A stretch of DNA of 64,000 nt from Chryseobacterium sp. StRB126 (GTDB lineage: Bacteria; Bacteroidota; Bacteroidia; Flavobacteriales; Weeksellaceae): contig NZ_AP014624.1 in NCBI RefSeq assembly GCF_000829375.1, positions 682,001 through 746,000 on the forward strand, given 5' to 3'. The notes under the pieces were generated by a model, which saw only the letters and a program-made list of their open reading frames with translations, made no database searches and was not told the origin of the DNA. Every line of letters starts with the position of its first letter. The stretch's first letter is position 1. The translations under genes were made by a program, and so were the position numbers. This document shows, in pieces, positions 8,650 through 16,115 of this stretch.

Positions 8650-10833
8650 TTAGGTAATTATAGTAATTGTTGGCTCTTTAAAAGAAAAAGTGGAATTAGT
8701 AATTGCAATAGGTAGAGATTTATCTAAGTAAAATTTTTGTCCATTTTCACACCCGGTAATCTGATGAAATTTATGGCTTTCAATGGCTTGTAGATCGTCG
8801 ATTCTAATATATTGCCCGATTGTCAATTTTCGAGGCTGATTTACTTTAATAAAATTCTCCCCAGCATATCCTGTGACGGAAGTCTTCACTACCCCTGTCT
8901 CCGTTTTCACTTCGAGAAAACCTTCCAAGTTAATCGTTCCACTTTCAGTGACAACATTTACTTTATGATTTATATCTACAAAATGTTGTCCTTCAGTGAA
9001 AGTCCCAACTTTATCAACAAGATTAGATTTTAAATAATAAGGTAGAATGCTTGGGTCTTTTGTAGCAAAACTAAAATAAGTAACATCTGTAGCCACCAAT
9101 ATATTTTTTTCTTCTGTATAGGTCATTGTAAGTCCTGCACTGAAATCATTGAAAGTTGAAGAGGGAGGGAAATATTCATTTTTAACGGGAAGGATGGCCA
9201 CAATTAATGAATCTCCGATGGTTTGACATAATGTAGACATTAAATATTTAACAGGATTACTAATAAGAGCGTTTCCATTAAAATTTCGAATACTGAAAAA
9301 TACTTCTGCTGTAAGTATATCCATTTTGCTTTTAATTTTAAATGTAGCGCCAATATATGTGGATGTGGGGTTGAGTTTTATAGCATGTCCTCCAGCAAAA
9401 TGTAGGTCATTAACCTCTCCATTTCCTTTACTTTCAAATTGCTCACCGTCGATCAATATAGACCTAGGGGTTACACTAAATTTTGTTTTATTATAATATT
9501 CTAAAGTATTATTAAATAAATAGGATTCGCCGCCTGGATCTGAAAATTTAATCACCGTACCTTCTTTTTTAGCTTCGGGATTTAGAAAAATATTTGCTCT
9601 TGTTGCCAAATTTTCAACAATTTCACAAGCATGAACAGATAATATAATATCATCCTTATTGATTACCTGAACACCGGTTAGATTGAATTTTATTTGCTTA
9701 TATGGATGTGGATGATTTGGGTCTTCAGTCATTCCATCCATATTATTTCCAAAAATTTCAACCTTATTTCTATTGGAGGTAGCTGTCGTTCCAAATGTAG
9801 GCATATAATTTCCATTGATATCTTTTCTTAACGAGGAGATATAAACTGCGTGACTACTCATTGCTTCAAAATGGTTTCCAAAAAACTGAACTACAGCATT
9901 GTCAATTTCTATATCAATGCCATAATGCTCAGGACTTGGACGATTATGAATTTGATCTTCAATGTAAGGGATAGAACCTTCAAAATTATTATTAACAATT
10001 TTTACCAGATCTTTTGCAAAACAACCATAAATCACTCTGGAGTTATGATGACATTTATTGTTTTCAAATAAAAAGCCCCAAGACAAATTTCGTTGCGTAT
10101 CATTTGCAAAATCAAAATATACACATTCATCATTTTGAGAAAAAGCGGAACCAGTGACTTGTACAAAGGCAACATTATAACCATTTTGACTCTTAAAAGA
10201 TAGCGCTCGGTTAAAACCTCTAAAATGGCAATCCCTGATAATAAAAGGCCATGTAGGTCCTGTAAATTCTGATCTAAAATCGATAGCATACGTTGTTCCT
10301 ACTGTTCTTCCTTCTTTTGCCACAAATTGAATTGCTTCAATACAAATAGGATCAACTACACTGTCCTTAAAAATAATAGCACTACTATTTTGAGAAACAA
10401 TCAAAGAACATCCTGAAAATGGTGGTTTTGGGAATGTTGGATAAGAAGGAGGATTAGGAAACCAACTTTCCTCTCTTAATAATGCACCGGAGCCCAGAAA
10501 TTTTACCCCTCCTCTTGAGCATTGAACAGGAGTAGTCAAAAGATAATCTCCGGGAGGAAAAAACAGCATTTTCTGAGAAGTGGTTTCACAAAAATCAACC
10601 GCTTTTTGGATGGCACTGGAATCATTGGTTAATCCGTCCCCAATAGCACCAAACATTTTAACGGTTAGATAATCATTTAATACTCTTTTATAATACTTGT
10701 TATCACGTTTTATATATACTACATGGTCACAGAGAGCATCACTCATAGGAGTTGTGTTGTCATACCATACCTGTGTTTCTAAATATCCGCATTGTTCGCC
10801 GGTATATTGGTCAATAATTAATAAGTCTGCCAT
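8650..10833 (-). CDS. Pectate-lyase-superfamily (right-handed beta-helix) protein, tailspike-like
   Basis: The protein has 727 residues if started at MADLLIIDQYTGEQ. That ATG (10833) follows an A-rich stretch and fits better than the next in-frame ATG upstream at 10899. Near residue 57 a Pectate_lyase_3 entry segment reads VKMFGAIGDGLTNDSSAIQ, followed by FFPPGDYLLT. This is the N-terminal cap typical of beta-helix enzymes and phage tailspikes. The middle has repeated short strands (IEIDNAVVQFFGNHFEAM, NNNFEGS), and the last 200 residues are beta-rich. No signal peptide is seen, and no phage or polysaccharide genes are nearby. Substrate unknown; a polysaccharide-binding or lytic role is inference. 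Confidence 0.7.
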   Translation of the reverse strand: MADLLIIDQYTGEQCGYLETQVWYDNTTPMSDALCDHVVYIKRDNKYYKRVLNDYLTVKMFGAIGDGLTNDSSAIQKAVDFCETTSQKMLFFPPGDYLLTTPVQCSRGGVKFLGSGALLREESWFPNPPSYPTFPKPPFSGCSLIVSQNSSAIIFKDSVVDPICIEAIQFVAKEGRTVGTTYAIDFRSEFTGPTWPFIIRDCHFRGFNRALSFKSQNGYNVAFVQVTGSAFSQNDECVYFDFANDTQRNLSWGFLFENNKCHHNSRVIYGCFAKDLVKIVNNNFEGSIPYIEDQIHNRPSPEHYGIDIEIDNAVVQFFGNHFEAMSSHAVYISSLRKDINGNYMPTFGTTATSNRNKVEIFGNNMDGMTEDPNHPHPYKQIKFNLTGVQVINKDDIILSVHACEIVENLATRANIFLNPEAKKEGTVIKFSDPGGESYLFNNTLEYYNKTKFSVTPRSILIDGEQFESKGNGEVNDLHFAGGHAIKLNPTSTYIGATFKIKSKMDILTAEVFFSIRNFNGNALISNPVKYLMSTLCQTIGDSLIVAILPVKNEYFPPSSTFNDFSAGLTMTYTEEKNILVATDVTYFSFATKDPSILPYYLKSNLVDKVGTFTEGQHFVDINHKVNVVTESGTINLEGFLEVKTETGVVKTSVTGYAGENFIKVNQPRKLTIGQYIRIDDLQAIESHKFHQITGCENGQKFYLDKSLPIAITNSTFSFKEPTITIIT

Positions 10834-10973
10834 TTTTTTTAATATTAGGTGATTGTTTAATGTTATTATTCTGCAGAATAATTGAACTTTGTAGGGCAAA
10901 AATAATTGCTGGTAACGACAGAACTTGACGCATAAAAATAAAAGTTTATCAATGGGATTAAATTTAAAAATCG

Positions 10974-10981
10974 TATATTTG
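10974..10981 (+). promoter_or_regulatory. -7 promoter element of the NrtR-type regulator gene
   Basis: TATATTTG matches TAnnTTTG and overlaps the first four bases of the operator candidate at 10978-10998. The regulator could therefore repress its own promoter. Confidence 0.55.
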
Positions 10982-10998
10982 TGTATTCGTAACGCAAA
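10978..10998 (+). promoter_or_regulatory. NrtR operator candidate 1 (autoregulatory)
   Basis: This 21-bp near-palindrome runs TTTGTGT, then ATTCGTA, then ACGCAAA. Its reverse complement begins TTTGCGT and ends ACACAAA, matching three further copies at 11976, 12030 and 13211. It sits on the -7 element and start region of the regulator gene, 7 bp before the ATG. Confidence 0.6.
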
Positions 10999-11005
10999 TT
11001 AATTT

Positions 11006-11701
11006 ATGGAGCTTCCAAAAAAATTACAGGATATCAAAGTGGCTGTAGACGCGGTTATTTTCGGATATTTCGATAAAAAAGATCTACAAATCCTTTTAAT
11101 CAAAAGAAATATTGAACCTTTTAAGGGGGGGTGGGCTCTTCCGGGAGGTCTTGTTCTGGATGATGAAAATCTGGATGATGCCGTAAAAAGAGAACTTCAT
11201 GAAGAGGCGGGCATAAAGCCTGACTTTTTAGAACAACTCTATACATTTGGTAACGTTGGCCGGGATCCGAGAAATAGAGTGGTTTCTGTGGCTTATTTGG
11301 GCCTCGTAAACCCTTCTTACCATGAGCTGTTTGCAGATTCAGATGCAGATGATGCCCAATGGTTCAGTGTGAATCAACTTCCTTTAGTTGCTTTTGACCA
11401 TAAAAATATCATTGATATTGCCTTAAAAAGGCTTCGTACCAAAATTCAATATCAGCCAATCGGCTTTAATCTTCTCAATGAAGAATTTCCTTTCTCAGAC
11501 CTTGAGAACCTTTACAAAACTATTGTGGGACAAGAAATTGACCGCAGAAACTTCCGTAAAAAAATCATGAGCTATGGTTTGCTTAATGAGACCAATAACG
11601 TCAAAAAAGAAGGAAGCGGAAGACCAGGAAAGCTTTTTACCTTTAATCAGGAAAAATATAAAGAGCTGGAAGAACAAGGCTTCTACTTCGAAATCAAATA
11701 G
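11006..11701 (+). CDS. NrtR-type Nudix transcriptional regulator
   Basis: This 231-residue protein joins a Nudix domain to a C-terminal winged helix, the NrtR architecture: a repressor of NAD metabolism genes that senses ADP-ribose or related ligands. The Nudix box (residues 48-70) is intact: G, then five residues, E, seven residues, and RELHEEAGI. The domain could therefore still hydrolyse a substrate, whereas some NrtR proteins have lost activity. The winged helix lies around residues 140-231 (FRKKIMSYGLLNETNN, EGSGRPGKLFTFNQ). The gene stands first in the plus-strand NAD/ADP-ribose locus, and a palindrome overlapping its promoter recurs in front of the neighbouring operons. Bacteroidota AraR and XylR-like sugar regulators share this architecture; the gene context favours NAD. 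Confidence 0.82.
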   Translation: MELPKKLQDIKVAVDAVIFGYFDKKDLQILLIKRNIEPFKGGWALPGGLVLDDENLDDAVKRELHEEAGIKPDFLEQLYTFGNVGRDPRNRVVSVAYLGLVNPSYHELFADSDADDAQWFSVNQLPLVAFDHKNIIDIALKRLRTKIQYQPIGFNLLNEEFPFSDLENLYKTIVGQEIDRRNFRKKIMSYGLLNETNNVKKEGSGRPGKLFTFNQEKYKELEEQGFYFEIK

Positions 11702-11826
11702 ATTTTTAACCATTAATCACACCAATATTTTAAACGAATAATCCCCAATTTTCAAGTAATAGATTATTAAAAATTAGGGTAAATATTTTATCTAAGAAAA
11801 ATATTAAGAAGAGATATTCAATAGAA

Positions 11827-11848
11827 ACGGACTTTAGCCCGTTTTTTT
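11827..11848 (+). terminator. Probable terminator of the regulator gene
   Basis: ACGG (11827-11830) pairs with CCGT (11839-11842) and runs into a stretch of T. A second hairpin, TTGGC-TTTA-GCCAA (11865-11878), follows. The stems are short, so termination strength is uncertain. Confidence 0.45.
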
Positions 11849-11975
11849 ATGATCAAAAATTCAATTGGCTTTAGCCAAAACCTAATAGATTAGTGTCATT
11901 TATGCAAAATATTTGTGGTTCTAGTGTCTTATGAAAATTATTTTTTTTTATATTGATAATCAGTTGATTATGTTT

Positions 11976-11996
11976 TTAGCGTAAAAATAACACAAA
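11976..11996 (+). promoter_or_regulatory. NrtR operator candidate 2
   Basis: The core GCGTAAAAATAACAC (11979-11993) is flanked by TTA and AAA. It lies 54 bp upstream of the third copy, in the region where the -33 element of the NADAR promoter would fall. Confidence 0.6.
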
Positions 11997-12029
11997 TAAA
12001 TTTGGTGGGTAAAATGATATTGTATTACA

Positions 12030-12050
12030 TTTGCGTAGAAATAACACAAT
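12030..12050 (+). promoter_or_regulatory. NrtR operator candidate 3 with -7 element
   Basis: The core GCGTAGAAATAACAC (12033-12047) overlaps the last bases of the -7 element TACATTTG (12026-12033) and ends immediately before the ATG at 12051. Its placement relative to the -7 box is the same as at the regulator's own promoter. Confidence 0.6.
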
Positions 12051-12593
12051 ATGAAATACACCATACAAAATATCAAAGACAGATTTCAGAAGAAACAAAG
12101 GATCAAGTTTTTGTTTTTCTGGGGACACACGGTTAAAGATGAAATCACCAAGTCATGTTTTAGCCAATGGTTTACAGGAAAATTTGAAGAAAATGGGATT
12201 GTTTATAAAACGGCAGAACATTATATGATGGCTGGTAAAGCAAGATTATTCAATGATCCGGAAACCTTAGAAAAAATATTGCAGGCATCCACACCAAATC
12301 AGGTTAAAAGTCTGGGAAGAAAAGTAAAGAACTTTGATCCGAAACTTTGGAATGAGCATAAATATGAGATTGTAAAACAGGGAAATCTTTTAAAATTTTC
12401 ACAGAACCAGAAATATAAAGATTTCCTTTTATCAACGAATGATAAAATCCTTGTAGAAGCCAGTCCTTATGATACCATCTGGGGAATAGGGATGCTGGAA
12501 GCAGATTCAAGAGCAGAAAATCCTTTATTATGGAACGGAGAAAACCTTTTAGGATTTGCTTTAATGGAAGTTCGGGATGAATTAAGAGGGTAA
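12051..12593 (+). CDS. NADAR domain protein (YbiA/DUF1768 family)
   Basis: This 180-residue protein is a single NADAR domain: FLFFWGH (residues 20-26), YKTAEHYMMAGKARLF (52-67), the middle region GRKVKNFDPKLWNEHKYEIV, and the closing SPYDTIWGIG (about 138-147). NADAR proteins act on ADP-ribose conjugates; family members remove ADP-ribose from guanine bases in DNA, and YbiA of E. coli processes riboflavin-pathway intermediates. It is the first gene after two operator candidates and is followed 31 bp later by a 2OG-Fe(II) oxygenase. The locus context favours ADP-ribose chemistry over the riboflavin role. Confidence 0.9.
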   Translation: MKYTIQNIKDRFQKKQRIKFLFFWGHTVKDEITKSCFSQWFTGKFEENGIVYKTAEHYMMAGKARLFNDPETLEKILQASTPNQVKSLGRKVKNFDPKLWNEHKYEIVKQGNLLKFSQNQKYKDFLLSTNDKILVEASPYDTIWGIGMLEADSRAENPLLWNGENLLGFALMEVRDELRG

Positions 12594-12624
12594 AAATACA
12601 ATAACCAGTCACAAAATAATAATC

Positions 12625-13170
12625 ATGGAAAAAACAGACCTACATCCGCAGATATTTCTGATTGAGGACTTTCTTTCAGAAGCTGAATGTGACGAATACA
12701 TTGCCTTGTCACAGGGAAAAGATTTTGAAGAAGCCAAAATCAATGTTGGAGGACGCCAGATGATGAGCAAAGGCATTAGAAACAATGACAGGTTGATGAT
12801 TTTTGACAATGATCTTGCAGAAGATCTTTTCAAAAAAGCCGCTGAATTTCTTCCACAGGAACATGAAAATTACAGACTTCTGAATTTTAATGAGATGTTC
12901 AGGGTTTATAAGTATTCTCCCGGCCAGCAATTTAAAATGCACCGTGACGGAAGCTATATCAGAAACGAAAAAGAAAAGAGTTTCTATACCTTTTTAATCT
13001 ATTTGAACGATGATTTTGAAGGCGGAGAAACAACATTCGAAAATCTTTTCACTGTAGCTCCTAAGAAAGGCACCGCCCTAATCTTTTACCATCCTTTAAG
13101 ACATGAAGGAAAAACCTTGATGAGCGGATTAAAATATGTTTTAAGAACGGATGTAATGTATTCCTGTTAA
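12625..13170 (+). CDS. 2OG-Fe(II) oxygenase (prolyl 4-hydroxylase-like)
   Basis: This 181-residue protein is a single double-stranded beta-helix dioxygenase. The iron triad is visible as His106 and Asp108 (FKMHRDG) and His160 (LRHEG). Arg174 (YVLRTDV) is placed to hold 2-oxoglutarate, and EGGETTFE and APKKGTALIF are typical P4Hc segments. Such enzymes hydroxylate protein side chains or nucleobases using O2 and 2-oxoglutarate. Its substrate here is unknown. Sitting between NADAR and the VWA/PurA-like unit, it may act on the same modified target. It shares a transcript with the NADAR gene. Confidence 0.87.
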   Translation: MEKTDLHPQIFLIEDFLSEAECDEYIALSQGKDFEEAKINVGGRQMMSKGIRNNDRLMIFDNDLAEDLFKKAAEFLPQEHENYRLLNFNEMFRVYKYSPGQQFKMHRDGSYIRNEKEKSFYTFLIYLNDDFEGGETTFENLFTVAPKKGTALIFYHPLRHEGKTLMSGLKYVLRTDVMYSC

Positions 13171-13210
13171 AAATGAACGCAGGAATGAAGCATAGCTATG
13201 CCCTTTTGAA

Positions 13211-13231
13211 TTAGCGTAATAATAACACAAA
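13211..13231 (+). promoter_or_regulatory. NrtR operator candidate 4
   Basis: The core GCGTAATAATAACAC (13214-13228) is flanked by TTA and AAA and lies 13 bp before the coiled-coil gene. It suggests a second regulated start point inside the locus. No TAnnTTTG was recognised beside it. Confidence 0.55.
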
Positions 13232-13244
13232 AAAATGATCGGAT

Positions 13245-13580
13245 ATGGAAGATGAATTAAAACCAAGATTTATCGAATCATTACAGAGAAATAATGATCA
13301 GATCAGAGAAGACCGTGCGCGAACGATCGGAGAAGATTCGGAATTGATCTACAGACGCAAGGTAGAAGACATCGAGTTGAAAATAAAAAGACTCGAGAGG
13401 GAACAGGAAGGACTTATTGATATCAGTCCTTTGGATAAAAACAGTTTGACTTTTGCGGATTTTAATCCCGAAGCATTCGTTCAGAAAGACATGGAATTAT
13501 CATTAACAATCAGAAATCTAAATATTCAGTTAGAAGTTACTCAAAAGAGATTTGAATATTTATTCGGAAAAACATTTTAG
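13245..13580 (+). CDS. Small coiled-coil protein of the NAD/ADP-ribose locus
   Basis: I do not recognise a family for this 111-residue protein. It is highly charged and mostly helical: RRKVEDIELKIKRLEREQEG (about residues 45-64) has heptad character, a short break around LTFADFNPEAF follows, and a second helix MELSLTIRNLNIQLEVTQKR ends the chain. It stops 2 bp before the VWA gene, so the two products are probably made together and may form a complex, with this one as a scaffold or adaptor. It lies just downstream of the fourth operator candidate. Confidence 0.6.
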   Translation: MEDELKPRFIESLQRNNDQIREDRARTIGEDSELIYRRKVEDIELKIKRLEREQEGLIDISPLDKNSLTFADFNPEAFVQKDMELSLTIRNLNIQLEVTQKRFEYLFGKTF

Positions 13581-13582
13581 TC

Positions 13583-14437
13583 ATGGGAAGTACAAGATAC
13601 GATATAGACGCTCGTTATGACAGAGCAAGCAAAGCAGGTTACAAAACAAAATCTGCAAGTGAAATCTTCACACAAAATGCCAAAAGACAGGCACATCCCT
13701 CAATGATTCCTAACGGAATTTCCTTCAGGGAATCCAGAGACTCTGAAGTGCATCCTAATTCAGTTCCCATTATCCTGGGATTGGATGTAACGGGAAGTAT
13801 GGGACATATTCCTCATGAACTCATCAGAGAAGGTTTACCAAAGCTGATGGGTGGAATTATCCAAAGCGGAGTTCCGGATCCGGCATTGCTTTTCCTGGGA
13901 ATAGGAGATCATGAATGTGACAGCTATCCGCTTCAGGTAGGGCAGTTTGAGTCAGGAGATGAAGAGCTGGATATGTGGCTTACCCGTACTTATATTGAAT
14001 CCGGAGGAGGAGGAAATGCTGGTGAAAGCTATCTTTTAGCTTGGTATTTTGCTGCATTTCATACCAGAACAGATGCCTTTGAAAAAAGAAATCAGAAAGG
14101 ATTATTGTTTACTGTAGGTGACGAACCTTGTCTGAAAGTACTTCCGGCATCAGCGATCAGAGAAATTATGGGTTCAGGACAACAAACCTATACTCATGAT
14201 GAACTGTTGGAAGAAGCTAAAAAACGATACGAAGTATACCACATCAGTGTTTTACATTCTGATCAGGCTGTAAGAGCAGACAGAGGCTGGAAAGAACTGT
14301 TAGGTCAGAATTGTATATCCATAGAAGACCACAGAGACATTCCGGAGGTGATCAAAAGGATTATCTGTGAAAAATATAAAGATAAAACCTTTGGAACACC
14401 AAATCAGGAAGGATTAGACAACGTACAGATGCTTTAG
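13583..14437 (+). CDS. VWA-like (von Willebrand factor A) domain protein
   Basis: This 284-residue cytoplasmic protein has a VWA core beginning at about residue 62 with PIILGLDVTGSMG. That is a MIDAS motif, D68-x-T70-G-S72 in D-x-[ST]-x-S form, followed by a second loop GIGDHECDSYP and a glycine-rich stretch ESGGGGNAGESY where the third metal-binding Thr/Asp would fall. VWA domains bind divalent metal and mediate protein assembly; in bacteria they often pair with MoxR ATPases or RNA-binding TROVE domains, neither of which is present here. It is tightly linked to the coiled-coil gene (2 bp) and precedes the PurA-like gene by 35 bp. Confidence 0.75.
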   Translation: MGSTRYDIDARYDRASKAGYKTKSASEIFTQNAKRQAHPSMIPNGISFRESRDSEVHPNSVPIILGLDVTGSMGHIPHELIREGLPKLMGGIIQSGVPDPALLFLGIGDHECDSYPLQVGQFESGDEELDMWLTRTYIESGGGGNAGESYLLAWYFAAFHTRTDAFEKRNQKGLLFTVGDEPCLKVLPASAIREIMGSGQQTYTHDELLEEAKKRYEVYHISVLHSDQAVRADRGWKELLGQNCISIEDHRDIPEVIKRIICEKYKDKTFGTPNQEGLDNVQML

Positions 14438-14472
14438 AACACCAATTTGCCGGAAGGGCAATAATTTAAAAA

Positions 14473-15552
14473 ATGCTAGACATGAAAAAGGCGCAAATAG
14501 TTATAGGATTAGGTTTCGGAGATGAAGGAAAAGGAATCACTACAGATTTTCTGGCTCAGCAAAACCCTGAGTCTGTGGTAATCAGATTTTCAGGAGGTCA
14601 ACAGGCGGCTCATACAGTAATGGTGGAAAACAGAAAGCATGTTCATTCCAGCTTTGCAAGCGGAGCTCTTCGTGGATTACCGTCTTATCTTACGGAACAT
14701 TGCACGATTCATCCTCAATTTCTATTCAATGAAATGGAAGAATTAAAAGCAAAAAATGGAAATACAGAGCTTCATATTCATCCCCTAGCCAAGGTAACCA
14801 CGCCTTTTGATGTCTGGCAAAACAGGAACAATTCAAAAAATCTGGAGCATGGAACCTGTGGAAAAGGTGTAGGGGCAACAATGAAAAGAAATGAAAGCCC
14901 TTACAAGCTATTTGCTATTGATCTTATTGCTCCAAGAGAAATGTTGATTGAAAAATTGAAGGGAATTGCTTATTACTATGGTTTTATGGATGAGGATCAA
15001 ATGGATGAGCAGATGAAACCTTTTTTAGACGCTATTGAACAAATCAATTGGAAAATAGATGATTATAGCTATCTGAATTCATTTGAAAACCTCATATTTG
15101 AAGGAAGCCAGGGGATTTTATTAGATATGGGTCACGGTGTTTTTCCGAATGTGACCTATGCTCATACCACTTCCAAAAATGCTTATGAGATCTGTAAAAA
15201 GATTGATATTGAAGATATTGAAATGTTTTATGTGACCAGAAGTTATGCAACACGCCACGGAAATGGCTGGATGAGCAATGAAAAAGAGATGATGTTGAAA
15301 AACAATGAAGAAGAAACCTGTACCTTTAATGAGTATCAGAAAGACCTAAGATTTGGTGATTTGAATTATGAATTATTGAATTATGCCTTAAAGCTAGATG
15401 GTGCCTATGTCAATTCAACAAAAAAGAATTTAGTGGTAACCTGTCTGGATCAGATTGATGAGAAGTTTCAATTTGATAAACTGGAAATGAAGTTTGATGC
15501 TGTTTTCGGATCTTATTCTCCCTATTCAAAAGATTTTAAAAGACTTATTTAA
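14473..15552 (+). CDS. Short PurA-like (adenylosuccinate synthetase family) enzyme
   Basis: This 359-residue protein belongs to the adenylosuccinate synthetase superfamily but is about 70 residues shorter than housekeeping PurA (about 430). It keeps the P-loop GFGDEGKG (residues 14-21, catalytic Asp17), GGQQAAHTV with His47, the phosphate loop GTCGKGVGAT, IFEGSQGILLDMGHG and YATRHGNG. The canonical C-terminal region with the GPxR signature is missing. A second start is possible 9 bp downstream (MKKAQ). Family logic says it couples aspartate or another amine to a 6-oxopurine-type nucleotide using GTP or ATP. The short form recalls phage PurZ, which makes a 2-aminoadenine precursor. Its place in an NAD/ADP-ribose locus suggests a specialised nucleotide substrate; that is inference. 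Confidence 0.75.
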   Translation: MLDMKKAQIVIGLGFGDEGKGITTDFLAQQNPESVVIRFSGGQQAAHTVMVENRKHVHSSFASGALRGLPSYLTEHCTIHPQFLFNEMEELKAKNGNTELHIHPLAKVTTPFDVWQNRNNSKNLEHGTCGKGVGATMKRNESPYKLFAIDLIAPREMLIEKLKGIAYYYGFMDEDQMDEQMKPFLDAIEQINWKIDDYSYLNSFENLIFEGSQGILLDMGHGVFPNVTYAHTTSKNAYEICKKIDIEDIEMFYVTRSYATRHGNGWMSNEKEMMLKNNEEETCTFNEYQKDLRFGDLNYELLNYALKLDGAYVNSTKKNLVVTCLDQIDEKFQFDKLEMKFDAVFGSYSPYSKDFKRLI

Positions 15553-15632
15553 TACTGAATACAGAGGTTTTATCTTATATTTAGGGTTGGAATACAATGA
15601 TGAGGTAAATAATGCATTTTGAAAGATAAACA

Positions 15633-16109
15633 ATGAAAACGATACACTATTTAAAAGGAGATGCTACGGTTCCACAGGCAAAAGGAATAAAAATCATCGC
15701 TCATATCTGTAATGATTTGGGAGGTTGGGGAAAAGGCTTTGTATTGGCTGTTTCGAAAAGATGGAAAGAACCGGAAAAAGAATACAGAAACTGGCACCGT
15801 TTCAGGAGTGAAAATAATTTTGGATTGGGCGAAATTCAGATCGTACAGGTTGAAAAAAACATGTATGTAGCCAATATGATTGGGCAAAAAGGAATGAAAA
15901 CCGGAAGTAACGGAGTTCCTGTTCGATATGAAGCCATTGAAAAATGTCTGGAAACATTGGCCAACGAAGCTTTAGAACTGAATGCAAGCATTCATATGCC
16001 GAGAATTGGCTGTGGGCTTGCTGGTGGAAAATGGGAACAAATAGAACCTATCATCGAAAGAACCTTACTAAATAAGAATGTTGAGGTGTATGTCTATGAT
16101 TTTGATTAA
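15633..16109 (+). CDS. Macro domain protein, ALC1/TARG1/Poa1-like
   Basis: This 158-residue protein is a single macro domain. Visible elements are the N-terminal strand and ligand loop IAHICNDLGGWGKGFVLAVSK (read here in parts: IAHICND, then GGWGKGF), the middle strand VANMIGQKG, and MPRIGCGLAGGKWEQIEP at about residues 123-140, the signature of the ALC1-like class. Members bind ADP-ribose and some cleave it from glutamate or from DNA. The TARG1 aspartate that follows IGCGL is Ala here, so catalysis by that mechanism is doubtful. A role as an ADP-ribose reader, or Poa1-like hydrolysis of ADP-ribose-1''-phosphate (a product of the KptA pathway), would fit the neighbours. Confidence 0.85.
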   Translation: MKTIHYLKGDATVPQAKGIKIIAHICNDLGGWGKGFVLAVSKRWKEPEKEYRNWHRFRSENNFGLGEIQIVQVEKNMYVANMIGQKGMKTGSNGVPVRYEAIEKCLETLANEALELNASIHMPRIGCGLAGGKWEQIEPIIERTLLNKNVEVYVYDFD

Positions 16110-16115
16110 TTAGTG

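Larger units (their letters stand above)
11702..12050. other. Control region between the NrtR-type regulator and the NADAR gene
   Basis: This 349-bp gene-free stretch holds two small hairpins (11827-11842 and 11865-11878), an AT-rich region, two copies of the NrtR operator candidate and a -7 element TACATTTG (12026-12033). The start codon follows the second operator with no gap, so the transcript leader would be only about 10-15 nt. Confidence 0.6.

Noticed and set aside
8650..10833. A prophage or tail module
   Set aside because: Only the beta-helix protein suggests it; no capsid, terminase, integrase or attachment site is nearby.
14473..15552. Housekeeping purA
   Set aside because: It is about 70 residues too short and lacks the C-terminal GPxR region, and it lies inside a specialised operon.
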